DNA from: Coleofasciculus sp. FACHB-T130 | GTDB taxonomy: Bacteria > Cyanobacteriota > Cyanobacteriia > Cyanobacteriales > FACHB-T130 | Length of the DNA: 64,000 nt | Direction of reading: 5' to 3' | NCBI RefSeq assembly: GCF_014695375.1 | Contig: NZ_JACJOG010000050.1 | Coordinates: 62,001-126,000, forward strand | Shown: positions 1 to 8,522 of the stretch, one piece after another | Numbering within the stretch: the first letter of the stretch is position 1 | Layout of the letters: every line of letters begins with the position of its first letter | Notes under the pieces: model-generated | What the model was told of the DNA's origin: nothing | The model's input: the letters and a program-made list of their open reading frames with translations, nothing else | The model's database searches: none | Translations under genes and position numbers: made by a program

Positions 1-639
1 ATGCCTCCACGTGTTGGCAATTGCTTTGCCTTAGCAGGGAGAACGTGGGAAGTTTTGGATAGCGATGTTAAAACAAAAACTGTTTTTGTCAAGCAAGCGC
101 AAGGTCAAGCTAAAATTTCTTGGCATGGTGGCAGTAGCAATATTCATACAAAAGTTCTTGAACGGATGCGAAAGGTTCTTTTTGAGGATATGCAGTATAG
201 CTATTTGCAAAGTAATGCTAAAAAGCGCCTGAATGAAGCTCGTCAATTAGCTCAATTTTGGGAATTTGAAAGAAATAACATCGTTTCATTAGGAAGCAAA
301 ACTTGCTGTATATTTCCTTGGATGGGTACTGTCGCTTACCGCACCTTGGAAAGGTTTCTAAATTTCTTTGGTAGAGAGTCTCTGGATATCAAGAAGATTG
401 GGGGTCAAGCTCCATATTTTATGACCGTTAAACTTGGAAAGGATGGGGTTGAGGAGCTTGGCTCGGAAATCCTGGCGTTTGGCAATAAAAGGATTACGGC
501 GCTAGATCTAGTTGCTGTTGAAGAACCTTTAAAAATGCAAAAGTATGATGAGTTTATTCCTAGCAAGCTGCTTCGTAAAGCTTTTGCTTTCGATTGTCTA
601 GATGTTGGAGAGCTGAAGAAAATTATTAGTGGTTGGTAG
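1..639 (+). CDS. C-terminal part of a DEAD/DEAH-box helicase (5' cut by window edge)
   Basis: The frame is open from base 1 to a TAG at 637-639, so the 212 residues seen are probably only the end of a larger protein; the first ATG need not be the real start. The opening segment (GNCFALAGRTWEVLDSD) resembles the region behind the helicase core in large Lhr-type or related ATP-dependent helicases, where a small beta domain precedes a helical tail. No Walker A or DEAD box is in the visible part, as expected if those lie upstream. The family call rests on similarity remembered for this tail, so it is moderate. The next gene starts 60 bp downstream on the same strand. Confidence 0.5.
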   Translation: MPPRVGNCFALAGRTWEVLDSDVKTKTVFVKQAQGQAKISWHGGSSNIHTKVLERMRKVLFEDMQYSYLQSNAKKRLNEARQLAQFWEFERNNIVSLGSKTCCIFPWMGTVAYRTLERFLNFFGRESLDIKKIGGQAPYFMTVKLGKDGVEELGSEILAFGNKRITALDLVAVEEPLKMQKYDEFIPSKLLRKAFAFDCLDVGELKKIISGW

Positions 640-699
640 ATGAGAGAATAGAAAGGCTAGAAGAAGCGTAAAACAAAGTTTAAGACGAAGCGATCGCAA

Positions 700-1113
700 A
701 TGCCATTTACTTATACCCGAACGATTCGTTTTCAGGATACCGACGCCGCCGGTGTTGTCTACTTTGCCAATGTCTTGGCAATGTGTCACGAAGCTTATGA
801 AGAATCGCTAGCGGCTTCGGATATCAATCTCAAGTTATTTTTCAGCAACCCGAATGTTGCAATTCCTATTGTTCATGCCAGCGCTGATTTTTTCAGTCCG
901 ATGTTTTGCGGTGACAAGGTACTTATTCAGTTAATTCCTCAACATCTTTTATCTGAAAAATTTGAAGTTAATTACCAATTTATTGCGGAGAATCGGGTAG
1001 TCGCACAAGCAATTACTCGGCACGTTTGCATCGATGCAGCTACTAGAAGTCGAAAAGAAATTCCGGCGGAGATGATTCGATGGCTCCAGCAATGGAAGGA
1101 AGAAGAGGAATAA
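700..1113 (+). CDS. 1,4-dihydroxy-2-naphthoyl-CoA thioesterase (hotdog fold)
   Basis: A 137-aa single hotdog (4HBT-type) domain. It carries [12 protein letters not shown] at residues 11-22, the active-site block of this family; by analogy with 4-hydroxybenzoyl-CoA thioesterase, Asp15 is the likely catalytic residue. The cyanobacterial enzyme releases CoA from DHNA-CoA before prenylation in phylloquinone synthesis. Placement beside menE, menC and menA (which run the opposite way just downstream) supports this role over a general acyl-CoA thioesterase. The start ATG at 700 is followed directly by the conserved beta strand, and the length is normal for the family. Confidence 0.85.
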   Translation: MPFTYTRTIRFQDTDAAGVVYFANVLAMCHEAYEESLAASDINLKLFFSNPNVAIPIVHASADFFSPMFCGDKVLIQLIPQHLLSEKFEVNYQFIAENRVVAQAITRHVCIDAATRSRKEIPAEMIRWLQQWKEEEE

Positions 1114-1146
1114 ACCGCAAAGACGCAAAGGACGCGAAGAGACAGT
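1111..1146. repeat. Dispersed repeat rich in CGCAAAGACGCAAAGG
   Basis: The stretch right after the thioesterase stop contains the CGCAAAGACGCAAAGG type repeat common between cyanobacterial genes. Related copies, direct or inverted, lie at about 6700-6730, 26374-26403 and 26449-26470. No function is known from the sequence. Confidence 0.5.
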
Positions 1147-1188
1147 AGAAGAGAGAGTTTATAGAGTGCGTTACACTTCATTATGCTG

Positions 1189-2574
1189 TCACTCAAATAC
1201 CTGACTATAAGCAATTTTTTGTAGCTGTTCGCGGTTCACTTTTCCCTGAGCGTTTCTTGGTAATGTTTCTACTGGCACCCAATATTTAGGGCGTTTAAAT
1301 TTACTCAATTTATCTTCAATTTCTATTTGTAGAGTATAAGTAGAAATATCTGATTTACTGGGAACATAAACGGCTGTTACAATTTGTCCCCAGTGAGAGT
1401 CAGGTAAACCAATTACGCAGATATCAGCAACTAAACCTGTAGCTCGAATTGCAGCTTCTACTTCAGAGGGAAAGACGTTCTCGCCACCCGTGATAATTTT
1501 ATTACTGCTACGACCGATAATATTTAAATTACCTTGTTTGTCAATAAAGCCTAAGTCATCTACTTGGAAATATTGTTGATTAGGAAATTTTTCGGGATAG
1601 TAACCAAGTGTCAAAGAACTAGATTGAATGGTAATAATTCCTACTTGGTTGATTTCTAATATCTCGCTGCTAGAACTACAAATTGTTACTTTGGCATGGG
1701 GGAGAATCTGACCGCAATTGTTAGTACCGTTGAGAAAATATTCTGGTTTGAGGGTGGCAATTTGCGAGGCAGTTTCTGTCATGCCATAAGTGGGTGCTAA
1801 GCGGATGCTGTGGCTTCTCGCCTCCTCCAGAAGTTCTATCCACGCAGGGGCACCTCCCAAAAGCACTGTCTGAAAGCGCGATAACAAAGCGGTTAACTCT
1901 GGATTGTGGAGGAGACGTTGCAGTTGAGTAGGTACTAATGATAGAAAAAAATTAGATGGATCAATCTCGCACTTTTCACTAGATTCTAATTCTTTGAATG
2001 GCATAATTGCTATTCTTCCTCCAGAGGTGAAGGAACGCATAAATTGCATCAAACCGCTGACATGATACAGGGGCAATACACAAAAAGAATTTACTGGATT
2101 TATTTGAAAATACTGTCTAAAACCTTGTACGGATGCCATTAAGGTTTCCCAGGTGTGGATGGCAAATCGAATCTGCCCTGATGAACCTCCCGTAGGAATC
2201 ATAATCCAGTTGTTGATAGTTGTAGAGACGCGATTTTTGTCTCTACAAGATGGGGAGGTTAAAGGATAAGGGCAATCTCCCCAAATTAAGTCTGGTTGGA
2301 CTAAATCAAAAACTTGTTGCCATTCGTCTTTAACCCAATTGGGATTACAAAGAAAAACTGGGCAACCAGTGGCACAGGCAGCGATGAAGCTGGCAATAAA
2401 TTGGATTGGTTCTCGCTCTGCTAGTAATATTTTCGGTTTATTTTCAGAGTCTGCAAGCGTAGTTAATTGATTCAATAGTTGCTCGTAAATATAAATAAAG
2501 TTGCGACTGTCGTAACCAATCAGCCAGTCATCATTAGCACGTTCTTTAAGATAGTCTAGTGGCGATTTCATCAA
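1189..2574 (-). CDS. menE: o-Succinylbenzoate-CoA ligase MenE
   Basis: A 461-aa ANL-superfamily adenylating enzyme that activates o-succinylbenzoate with ATP and CoA in phylloquinone synthesis. Visible signatures are the phosphate-binding loop IPTGGSSG, the YGMTETA motif, an aspartate-containing hinge (VDDLGFID followed by GRSSNKIITGGENVFPSEVE) and the C-terminal catalytic lysine in PRNAQGKVNREQL. It is the last gene of the minus-strand menA-menC-menE run, 14 bp after menC. A copy of a dispersed palindrome (2220-2248) lies in frame within the gene, just before the ATP-binding loop, so that segment differs from ordinary MenE. Confidence 0.93.
   Translation of the reverse strand: MMKSPLDYLKERANDDWLIGYDSRNFIYIYEQLLNQLTTLADSENKPKILLAEREPIQFIASFIAACATGCPVFLCNPNWVKDEWQQVFDLVQPDLIWGDCPYPLTSPSCRDKNRVSTTINNWIMIPTGGSSGQIRFAIHTWETLMASVQGFRQYFQINPVNSFCVLPLYHVSGLMQFMRSFTSGGRIAIMPFKELESSEKCEIDPSNFFLSLVPTQLQRLLHNPELTALLSRFQTVLLGGAPAWIELLEEARSHSIRLAPTYGMTETASQIATLKPEYFLNGTNNCGQILPHAKVTICSSSSEILEINQVGIITIQSSSLTLGYYPEKFPNQQYFQVDDLGFIDKQGNLNIIGRSSNKIITGGENVFPSEVEAAIRATGLVADICVIGLPDSHWGQIVTAVYVPSKSDISTYTLQIEIEDKLSKFKRPKYWVPVETLPRNAQGKVNREQLQKIAYSQVFE
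2220..2248. repeat. Palindromic dispersed repeat inside menE
   Basis: The sequence TTGTAGAGAC is followed after 9 nt by GTCTCTACAA, a perfect 10-bp inverted repeat. The same TGTAGAGACGC core recurs inside menC (3256-3285) and, as a partial copy, in menD (from 7811). In menE it is translated without breaking the frame. Confidence 0.8.
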
Positions 2575-2588
2575 TTCTTAAATCAGAT

Positions 2589-3662
2589 TTATTCATCTTC
2601 GTCAAACCAGTGGTTGATGCCAAAACCGACTGCTCGATTGTGACGGGATAATTCTGCTGCTAGTTTTAATGCTGCCTGCCTACCAATCGCGGTTTCAAAG
2701 ACGGAGGAGAAGACGGCATCAATTTCATGTTGTTGGCAAAATTGGCGCAAACGGGATGGGGAACCGGCGATGCACGGTTTAATCACAAAAATCCCCTGCC
2801 AACCATCACGGGACGCAGCTTCCATCTGGTCAATTGTAGCCACGGATTCATCTAAAGCGATCGCAGTGGCGTAGCACATACTTAATTCCGCCATCCCCTT
2901 AAACTGAGTTACAGGAAGCGGTTGTTCAAGAAATTCAATTTCTACAGGCAATTCCTCCGCCTTAACATTGTCGAAAGTCCACAGCCACAGGTTTGCTTGC
3001 TCGTAACTGAGTCCCCCATTCGCATCCAGGCGCAGTTTTGCCGATTCTGGCAGTGTTTGGGTCAGTTGTTGGAAAATTTTTAGTTCGTCGGCAATTGGGT
3101 AAACGCCAATTTTCCATTTGAAGGTGCGGTATCCCTGGTTCCACAGCGTCTGGCATTGGCTTAAGGCAGCTTCGCCAGCCGGTAATAAGCCGCTGTAGCA
3201 AATAGATTTAGCGAATGAATTCGCGGCTACACAAACGAAGTCCGCCTTTGCGGACTGTAGAGACGCAAAATTTTGCATCTCTACAAATAGATTTGAAATT
3301 TGCCCTTCGCTTTGCTCAAGGCTAAACTCCAGCAGGTTTCGTTCGTATAGCTGCGACTTTAGTTGGCAGGTATCTTCCCAAGCGGACTCGAAGCCAAATT
3401 GACAGGCGGGAAGGGCAGATGGGATGGAGAAAATCATCTCATCGGTAATTTCCTCCGACATCTGGCGACAAAATGACAGGGCTTGCTCTAAGGTTTCGGA
3501 ACCAAACCAGCTCAGGGGGGCAATTTCACCCCAGCCGACTTGCCCGTTCTCATCAGTGAGGCGGAGGATGATGCCCTCTCGAATGTCCCAGATGCCGTGA
3601 CTGGTTTGCAAGGGACGCACAAATCTCCGCCGGTAAGGACGAAACTCAAACCGATATTGCAT
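2589..3662 (-). CDS. menC: o-Succinylbenzoate synthase MenC
   Basis: An enolase-superfamily dehydratase of 357 aa that converts SHCHC to o-succinylbenzoate. The catalytic and metal-binding landmarks are in order: FKWKIG (acid/base Lys), RLDANGGL (Asp), EFLEQPL (Glu), IALDES (Asp) and VIKPCIAG (second Lys). MenC proteins are usually about 320 aa. The extra length is explained by a translated block of dispersed palindromes at 3199-3290 (protein segment around NLFVEMQNFASLQSAKADF), placed before the barrel motifs in the capping-domain part. All active-site residues are kept, so it is probably functional. It lies between menA (3-bp gap) and menE. Confidence 0.92.
   Translation of the reverse strand: MQYRFEFRPYRRRFVRPLQTSHGIWDIREGIILRLTDENGQVGWGEIAPLSWFGSETLEQALSFCRQMSEEITDEMIFSIPSALPACQFGFESAWEDTCQLKSQLYERNLLEFSLEQSEGQISNLFVEMQNFASLQSAKADFVCVAANSFAKSICYSGLLPAGEAALSQCQTLWNQGYRTFKWKIGVYPIADELKIFQQLTQTLPESAKLRLDANGGLSYEQANLWLWTFDNVKAEELPVEIEFLEQPLPVTQFKGMAELSMCYATAIALDESVATIDQMEAASRDGWQGIFVIKPCIAGSPSRLRQFCQQHEIDAVFSSVFETAIGRQAALKLAAELSRHNRAVGFGINHWFDEDE
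3199..3290. repeat. Mosaic of dispersed palindromes inserted in menC
   Basis: Three palindromes follow one another: GCGAATGAATTCGC (3211-3224), AGTCCGC...GCGGACT (3239-3256), and TGTAGAGA...TCTCTACA (3256-3285, one mismatch pair). These are typical short interspersed repeats of cyanobacterial genomes. Here they are read through in frame by menC. Confidence 0.75.
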
Positions 3663-3665
3663 CAG

Positions 3666-4601
3666 CTATAACGGCAGTACAAACCCCAATCCCAACAGCA
3701 GTCCACTCCAAAAATGTAGGGATACTGCGATGAATTTACAGTTGCTGACGTTTGCAGGTTGATCGTGATACTGGTGGACGTGTCGGCATAATTTGATAGC
3801 AAAAGGCAAACTCGCAAAGGTTAGCAACGTCCAAACGGGGAAAATTTGCAAAACGACAAATAGCCCGGTTAGGGCATAAATGCTGGCGCTAAACCAAGAC
3901 AATAATTGCGATCCTCTCTGAGTACCCAGGCGGACGATGGGCGATCGCTTCCCTGCTGCCAAATCGTCCGCAACCTGGTGAAAATGGGAGCAAAACAAAA
4001 TTAAACTCGTGGCAATCCCTACAACAATCGACGCTGCGAGGCTGGTCATCGACCAAGTGCCGGTTTGACTATAATAAGCCGCCGCCACTGCTAGGGGGCC
4101 AAAGCAAATAAAGCAGATAATTTCCCCCAAACCCTGGTAGCCTAAGCGAAAGGGAGGCCCCTGGTAGCTGTAGCCCAACGCACAGCTCAGGAGTACCAAT
4201 CCGATGACTGTGAGGTCTTGTTGCCACCATGCGATCGCTAAGATTCCCAGTACACCAACCCCTAAAAATAGATTTGCCAGCCAAAAAATTAAAGATTTGT
4301 TACCTGTTAAGTTAACTAGAGAGTGGGCTTTGTTCTTATCAATACCCGTCTCCGAATCAAACACATCATTGCTGAGATTCAGCCATGCAATAATCAAAAT
4401 TGCTGACATTAAAAATGTAGAAAATATTGCTCCCTGAAGCACTTGAGTGTCAGCAAAAGCAACAGCTGTTCCCACCCAAATTGGAATAATAGCAACGCTG
4501 TACATGGGCGGCTTAATCGCTGCCATCCAAAGCCCGGGGTCGCTGATGTTTGCCCCTCCACTGGTGGGATGATTAATCAATTTTGTATTCATTAGTCTCA
4601 A
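3666..4601 (-). CDS. menA: 1,4-Dihydroxy-2-naphthoate prenyl(phytyl)transferase MenA
   Basis: A 311-aa integral-membrane UbiA-family prenyltransferase that attaches the phytyl chain to DHNA in phylloquinone synthesis. The prenyl-diphosphate/Mg2+ binding motif is seen as NLSNDVFDSETGID, in the pattern NDxxDxxxD, after the first membrane helices. Several long hydrophobic segments follow, including LFLGVGVLGILAIAWW and ALTGLFVVLQIFPVWTLL. It begins the minus-strand menA-menC-menE operon. Two ATGs (4601 and 4592) are possible starts; the difference is three residues. Confidence 0.92.
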   Translation of the reverse strand: MRLMNTKLINHPTSGGANISDPGLWMAAIKPPMYSVAIIPIWVGTAVAFADTQVLQGAIFSTFLMSAILIIAWLNLSNDVFDSETGIDKNKAHSLVNLTGNKSLIFWLANLFLGVGVLGILAIAWWQQDLTVIGLVLLSCALGYSYQGPPFRLGYQGLGEIICFICFGPLAVAAAYYSQTGTWSMTSLAASIVVGIATSLILFCSHFHQVADDLAAGKRSPIVRLGTQRGSQLLSWFSASIYALTGLFVVLQIFPVWTLLTFASLPFAIKLCRHVHQYHDQPANVSNCKFIAVSLHFWSGLLLGLGFVLPL

Positions 4602-5236
4602 TCTATGCTAATGCCAAGAAGCTACCAAATTTTACAACTCTAAAGCCGTGATAAGATATTTGCTACAGACTTTGTTACAAGCCCTTTAGTAGGGAGACAG
4701 AGGTTTCCAGTTGTGTCTTGACCTATGGAAGACTAGCCTATGTCAAATCTTAAGCGGGTTCTTTCAAAACTAGCTACTCGTTATGACCTCCCGCATATTC
4801 TGCTCTGTCAAATCACACATTTTATCTAAACAGTGTAGATTTAGATACAATGTTTAAGAGTTTTTAAAATCTAATCAATGAAGATGCCCCTGCGGTAATC
4901 ATCCTGAAATTTAAGTTAAGGAATCATTGAAAGTATGACGACAATCTTAAAAGCAGGCGAAAGTTGTAAACTAGAAATACTACAGAGAAACCAATACATA
5001 GGCTTAGCCTTATTCCTCAAAAAATATTTTGGGGGAATTGTTAAGAATTTCAATAAGGTTATTGGTAAGCACACCTTACTTTTAGAAAATAGGGGAAGAC
5101 TGGCAGATACGACCAGTTTTCAACGGACTGTCATTATTCTATTGGCTCTTAGGATAGGTTTGTTCGATTACTAACAATAAACCAGGAGCCACAGCTAGTT
5201 GTATTAACATCAAATTGCCAACCTATCCTCGCTTCC
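4602..5236. other. Divergent intergenic region between menA and menF
   Basis: 635 bp separating the two oppositely transcribed men units, so promoters for both must lie here. I see no RNA gene. A 79-codon frame (4935-5174) has no recognisable domain and is not called as a gene. Confidence 0.6.
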
Positions 5237-6676
5237 ATGCTAGTCACACCCTATCTTAAAAATCTTTTTCAAGACACTCACGAACTGCATCAATTTCTTT
5301 TAGCCTTTAAGCAGACTGCTGTACAAAAAAAACAGACACAGCTCCTCAGTATTTCTCAAGAAATCCCAGCAGTCGATCCGTTGGTTGTCCTTCAGGCGAT
5401 CGCTAGACCCGATCAATTACACTTTTACTTTGAAAAACCAGCACAAGGAGAAGCGATCGCTGCCATCGACACCGCAGCTGCGCTAACACTAGAAAGCCCC
5501 AATCGGTTTAACAAATCCCAGGAGTTTATTCAATCTTGCATTGCCAATACCACGAGTATTGGTGAAGTTAATTTACCTTTTTCGGGCGCTCATTTTTTCT
5601 GCGCTTTTACATTTTTTAATGAAAATCTAGGAGCGGATTCTCTTTTTCCTTCCGCCACAGTATTCTTACCCCGATGGCAAATCTCTCTAAAAAATCAGAC
5701 TTCGGTAGTAGTCGCAAATATTCTGATTGATTCAGAGATAAATATTCAAGATTTAACTGAAAGCTTATGGCGTACATTTCAGGCAATCAGAGTTACTAGT
5801 TTAGAAAGATTTCATAGTGCATCTTTTCTAGATATCGCAATTGATGCCAGAAAACTATTTAAGAAAAACGATGTTGCAGATGTAAACCATTTTAAATCAT
5901 CGGTGGTTAAGGCTTTATCATCAATTCAGGAAGAAAAAATTCATAAAATTGTTTTGGCTCACGCCCTTGATGTTATCTCCCCGATTCCTTTCCAGTTAAT
6001 TCCCTCCGTCAATCATTTACGAACTCGCAATCCTGATTGCAATATTTTTTCCACCAGTAACGGCAAGGGACAAAGTTTTATTGGTGCAAGTCCCGAACGT
6101 TTAATTAGTATTCATGACCATGAATTAGTAACGGACGCTCTGGCAGGTTCAGCACCCAGAGGAAAAATAGCAAGTGAAGATGCGGAATTAGCAAATCGGT
6201 TACTAACCAGTGAAAAAGAAAGGCGCGAACATCGAGTAGTCATTGATTTTATTCGCGATCGCCTTTCCCAGCTAGGTTTAAATCCTCAAGTATTGTCCCA
6301 ACCACAGCTATTGAAACTCTTAAATATTCAGCATTTATGGACACCCATTCAGGCGAAAATCCCGGCAGGCGTTCATCCCTTAGAAATCCTGGCTGAACTC
6401 CATCCGACACCAGCCGTTGCTGGCGTCCCCAGCGAGAGTGCCCAGAAAGAAATTTGCCGCTATGAAACCTTCAATAGGTCATTATATGCCGCGCCGCTCG
6501 GTTGGGTAGATCGCCAAGGAAATAGTGAATTTGTTGTGGGAATTCGCTCAGCACTCATAGATGGCTGTCGTGCCAGACTCTACGCCGGTGCCGGTATCGT
6601 TGCTGGTTCCGATCCAGACAAAGAATTAGCAGAAATTCAACTTAAACTCCAGGCACTTCTAAAAGCCTTAGTCTAG
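5237..6676 (+). CDS. menF: Isochorismate synthase MenF
   Basis: A 479-aa chorismate-utilising enzyme that makes isochorismate, the first step towards phylloquinone. The C-terminal chorismate-binding fold is clear: IVLAHALDV, FIGASPERLIS, ALAGSAPRGK, HRVVIDFIRDRL, ELHPTPAVAGVPS, and the closing block LYAGAGIVAGSDPDKELAEI. The N-terminal half is the usual variable part. It is followed after 59 bp by menD on the same strand, consistent with co-transcription. Context favours MenF over a salicylate or anthranilate enzyme. Confidence 0.92.
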   Translation: MLVTPYLKNLFQDTHELHQFLLAFKQTAVQKKQTQLLSISQEIPAVDPLVVLQAIARPDQLHFYFEKPAQGEAIAAIDTAAALTLESPNRFNKSQEFIQSCIANTTSIGEVNLPFSGAHFFCAFTFFNENLGADSLFPSATVFLPRWQISLKNQTSVVVANILIDSEINIQDLTESLWRTFQAIRVTSLERFHSASFLDIAIDARKLFKKNDVADVNHFKSSVVKALSSIQEEKIHKIVLAHALDVISPIPFQLIPSVNHLRTRNPDCNIFSTSNGKGQSFIGASPERLISIHDHELVTDALAGSAPRGKIASEDAELANRLLTSEKERREHRVVIDFIRDRLSQLGLNPQVLSQPQLLKLLNIQHLWTPIQAKIPAGVHPLEILAELHPTPAVAGVPSESAQKEICRYETFNRSLYAAPLGWVDRQGNSEFVVGIRSALIDGCRARLYAGAGIVAGSDPDKELAEIQLKLQALLKALV

Positions 6677-6735
6677 CCGGAACTCTCTCTTCTCTCTTTC
6701 TTTCTTAGCGTCTTTGCGGTTCATTCTTCTTTTAA

Positions 6736-8493
6736 ATGCCCGTTGATTTTCGTAACACCAACTCCCTCTGGGCTTCCATCCTAACCGAAACATTAAAGCG
6801 ACTAGGATTAACCACAGCCGTTATTTGTCCAGGTTCTCGTTCAACACCCCTTACTGTTGCTTTCGCTCAAACTGATGAGATAGAAGCCATTCCTGTTTTG
6901 GACGAACGATCCGCCGCATTTTTGGCATTAGGAATTGCGAAAAAATCTGGATTGCCGGTGGCGTTAGTTTGCACTTCTGGAACTGCCGGGGCAAATTTTT
7001 ACCCAGCCGTAATTGAAGCTAGGGAAAGTCGAATTCCGCTTTTAGTTTTAACCGCCGATCGCCCCCCAGAATTGCGAGATTGTCATTCTGGACAGACGAT
7101 CGATCAGGTGAAATTATTTGGCAATTATCCCAACTGGCAAGCTGAGTTAGCGTTGCCTTCTCTAGAGATGGGAATGCTGGGTTATCTGCGGCAGACAGTG
7201 ATGTATGCGTGGGAAAGAACGCTCTTTCCGACTCCAGGCTCCGTTCATCTTAACATCCCCTTCCGCGACCCCCTCGCCCCAATTCCCGACGGTGCTGTAG
7301 ATATGCAAAATGGTGCGTCTCTACTAGAAGAAGATTTCTTTGCAAATTGTCAGCCATTAGGAGCAACTTTCAACCTGCAACCTACCACTTTCAACCCCAT
7401 ACAGGAGTGGCAGCAATGTGACAGAGGAATTATTATCGCTGGGACTGCACAACCGAAAATACCGGAAGAGTATGCGATCGCGATCGCGCACCTCTCCAAA
7501 TCTTTAAAATGGCCTGTATTGGCTGAGGCGCTATCTCCATTAAGGAACTATAGTCAACTGAACCCTTATCTAATTTCTACCTATGACTTAATCCTGCGTA
7601 ATCAGCAGTTAGCGCAAAAACTGACACCAGAAATGGTAATTCAAATCGGTGAATTACCTACCAGTAAAGAACTGCGAAACTGGCTAGATAAAACTCAACC
7701 GCGCCGATGGGTAATTGACCCCAGCCACCACAATTTAGATCCCTTGCACGGCAATACAACCCACCTGCGAATCTCCATAGAACACCTATTTCAAACCTAC
7801 CCAAATGAACTTGTAGAGACGCAAGCGATCGCGTCTTATCTCAGCAGTTGGTGTGAAGCCGAATCAAAGGTCAGGAAAGCCATCGACCAAACGATGGCAA
7901 CAATGGACACACTTTTTGAAGGAAAAGCCGCTTGGTTACTTTCCAAGACGCTACCACCGGGCACTCCTCTGTTTATTTCTAATAGTATGCCGGTGCGAGA
8001 TGTAGAGTTTTTCTGGGCACCCAACAATTCCGGGATTCAGCCCTTTTTTAATCGAGGCGCGAATGGCATTGATGGCACCTTATCGACTGCTTTAGGCATT
8101 GCACATCGCAATCAAAGCACTGTGATGCTGACAGGTGACTTAGCTTTATTGCACGATACTAACGGCTTTTTACTGAGAAGTAAATTTATAGGGCATTTGA
8201 CCATAATTTTAATTAACAACAATGGCGGCGGCATCTTTGAAATGTTGCCGATTTCCAAATTTAACCCACCCTTTGAAGAATTTTTTGCCACACCACAGGA
8301 TATAAATTTTGCTCAGCTTTGTGCTACTTACAATGTAGAGCATGAAGTGATTACATCCTGGGAACACCTGAAGCAACGATTAAACCCATTGCCATCGCAG
8401 GGACTCCGGGTTTTAGAGTTGCCAACCAATCGCAAGGTAGATGCCAAATGGCGGAAAGAGAATTTGGGAAAATTGGCAGCAGATATCCTGTGA
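6736..8493 (+). CDS. menD: SEPHCHC synthase MenD
   Basis: A thiamine-diphosphate enzyme of 585 aa that joins 2-oxoglutarate and isochorismate. The N-terminal domain has the ThDP activating region DERSAAFLALG and CTSGTAGANFYPAV. The C-terminal cofactor and metal site reads LTGDLALLHDTNGF followed by ILINNNGGGIFEMLP. Length is normal. A partial copy of the dispersed TGTAGAGACGC element fused to HIP1 (7811-7836) is read in frame in the middle domain. In many cyanobacteria menB lies directly next to menD; here a KAP NTPase gene lies between them. Confidence 0.93.
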   Translation: MPVDFRNTNSLWASILTETLKRLGLTTAVICPGSRSTPLTVAFAQTDEIEAIPVLDERSAAFLALGIAKKSGLPVALVCTSGTAGANFYPAVIEARESRIPLLVLTADRPPELRDCHSGQTIDQVKLFGNYPNWQAELALPSLEMGMLGYLRQTVMYAWERTLFPTPGSVHLNIPFRDPLAPIPDGAVDMQNGASLLEEDFFANCQPLGATFNLQPTTFNPIQEWQQCDRGIIIAGTAQPKIPEEYAIAIAHLSKSLKWPVLAEALSPLRNYSQLNPYLISTYDLILRNQQLAQKLTPEMVIQIGELPTSKELRNWLDKTQPRRWVIDPSHHNLDPLHGNTTHLRISIEHLFQTYPNELVETQAIASYLSSWCEAESKVRKAIDQTMATMDTLFEGKAAWLLSKTLPPGTPLFISNSMPVRDVEFFWAPNNSGIQPFFNRGANGIDGTLSTALGIAHRNQSTVMLTGDLALLHDTNGFLLRSKFIGHLTIILINNNGGGIFEMLPISKFNPPFEEFFATPQDINFAQLCATYNVEHEVITSWEHLKQRLNPLPSQGLRVLELPTNRKVDAKWRKENLGKLAADIL

Positions 8494-8522
8494 ACGTTAA
8501 CTCTGGTGAATCATTCAGCCTT

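Noticed and set aside
4935-5174. 79-codon frame between menA and menF
   Set aside because: No domain or homologue recalled, and it sits in the region that must hold divergent promoters. Left uncalled.
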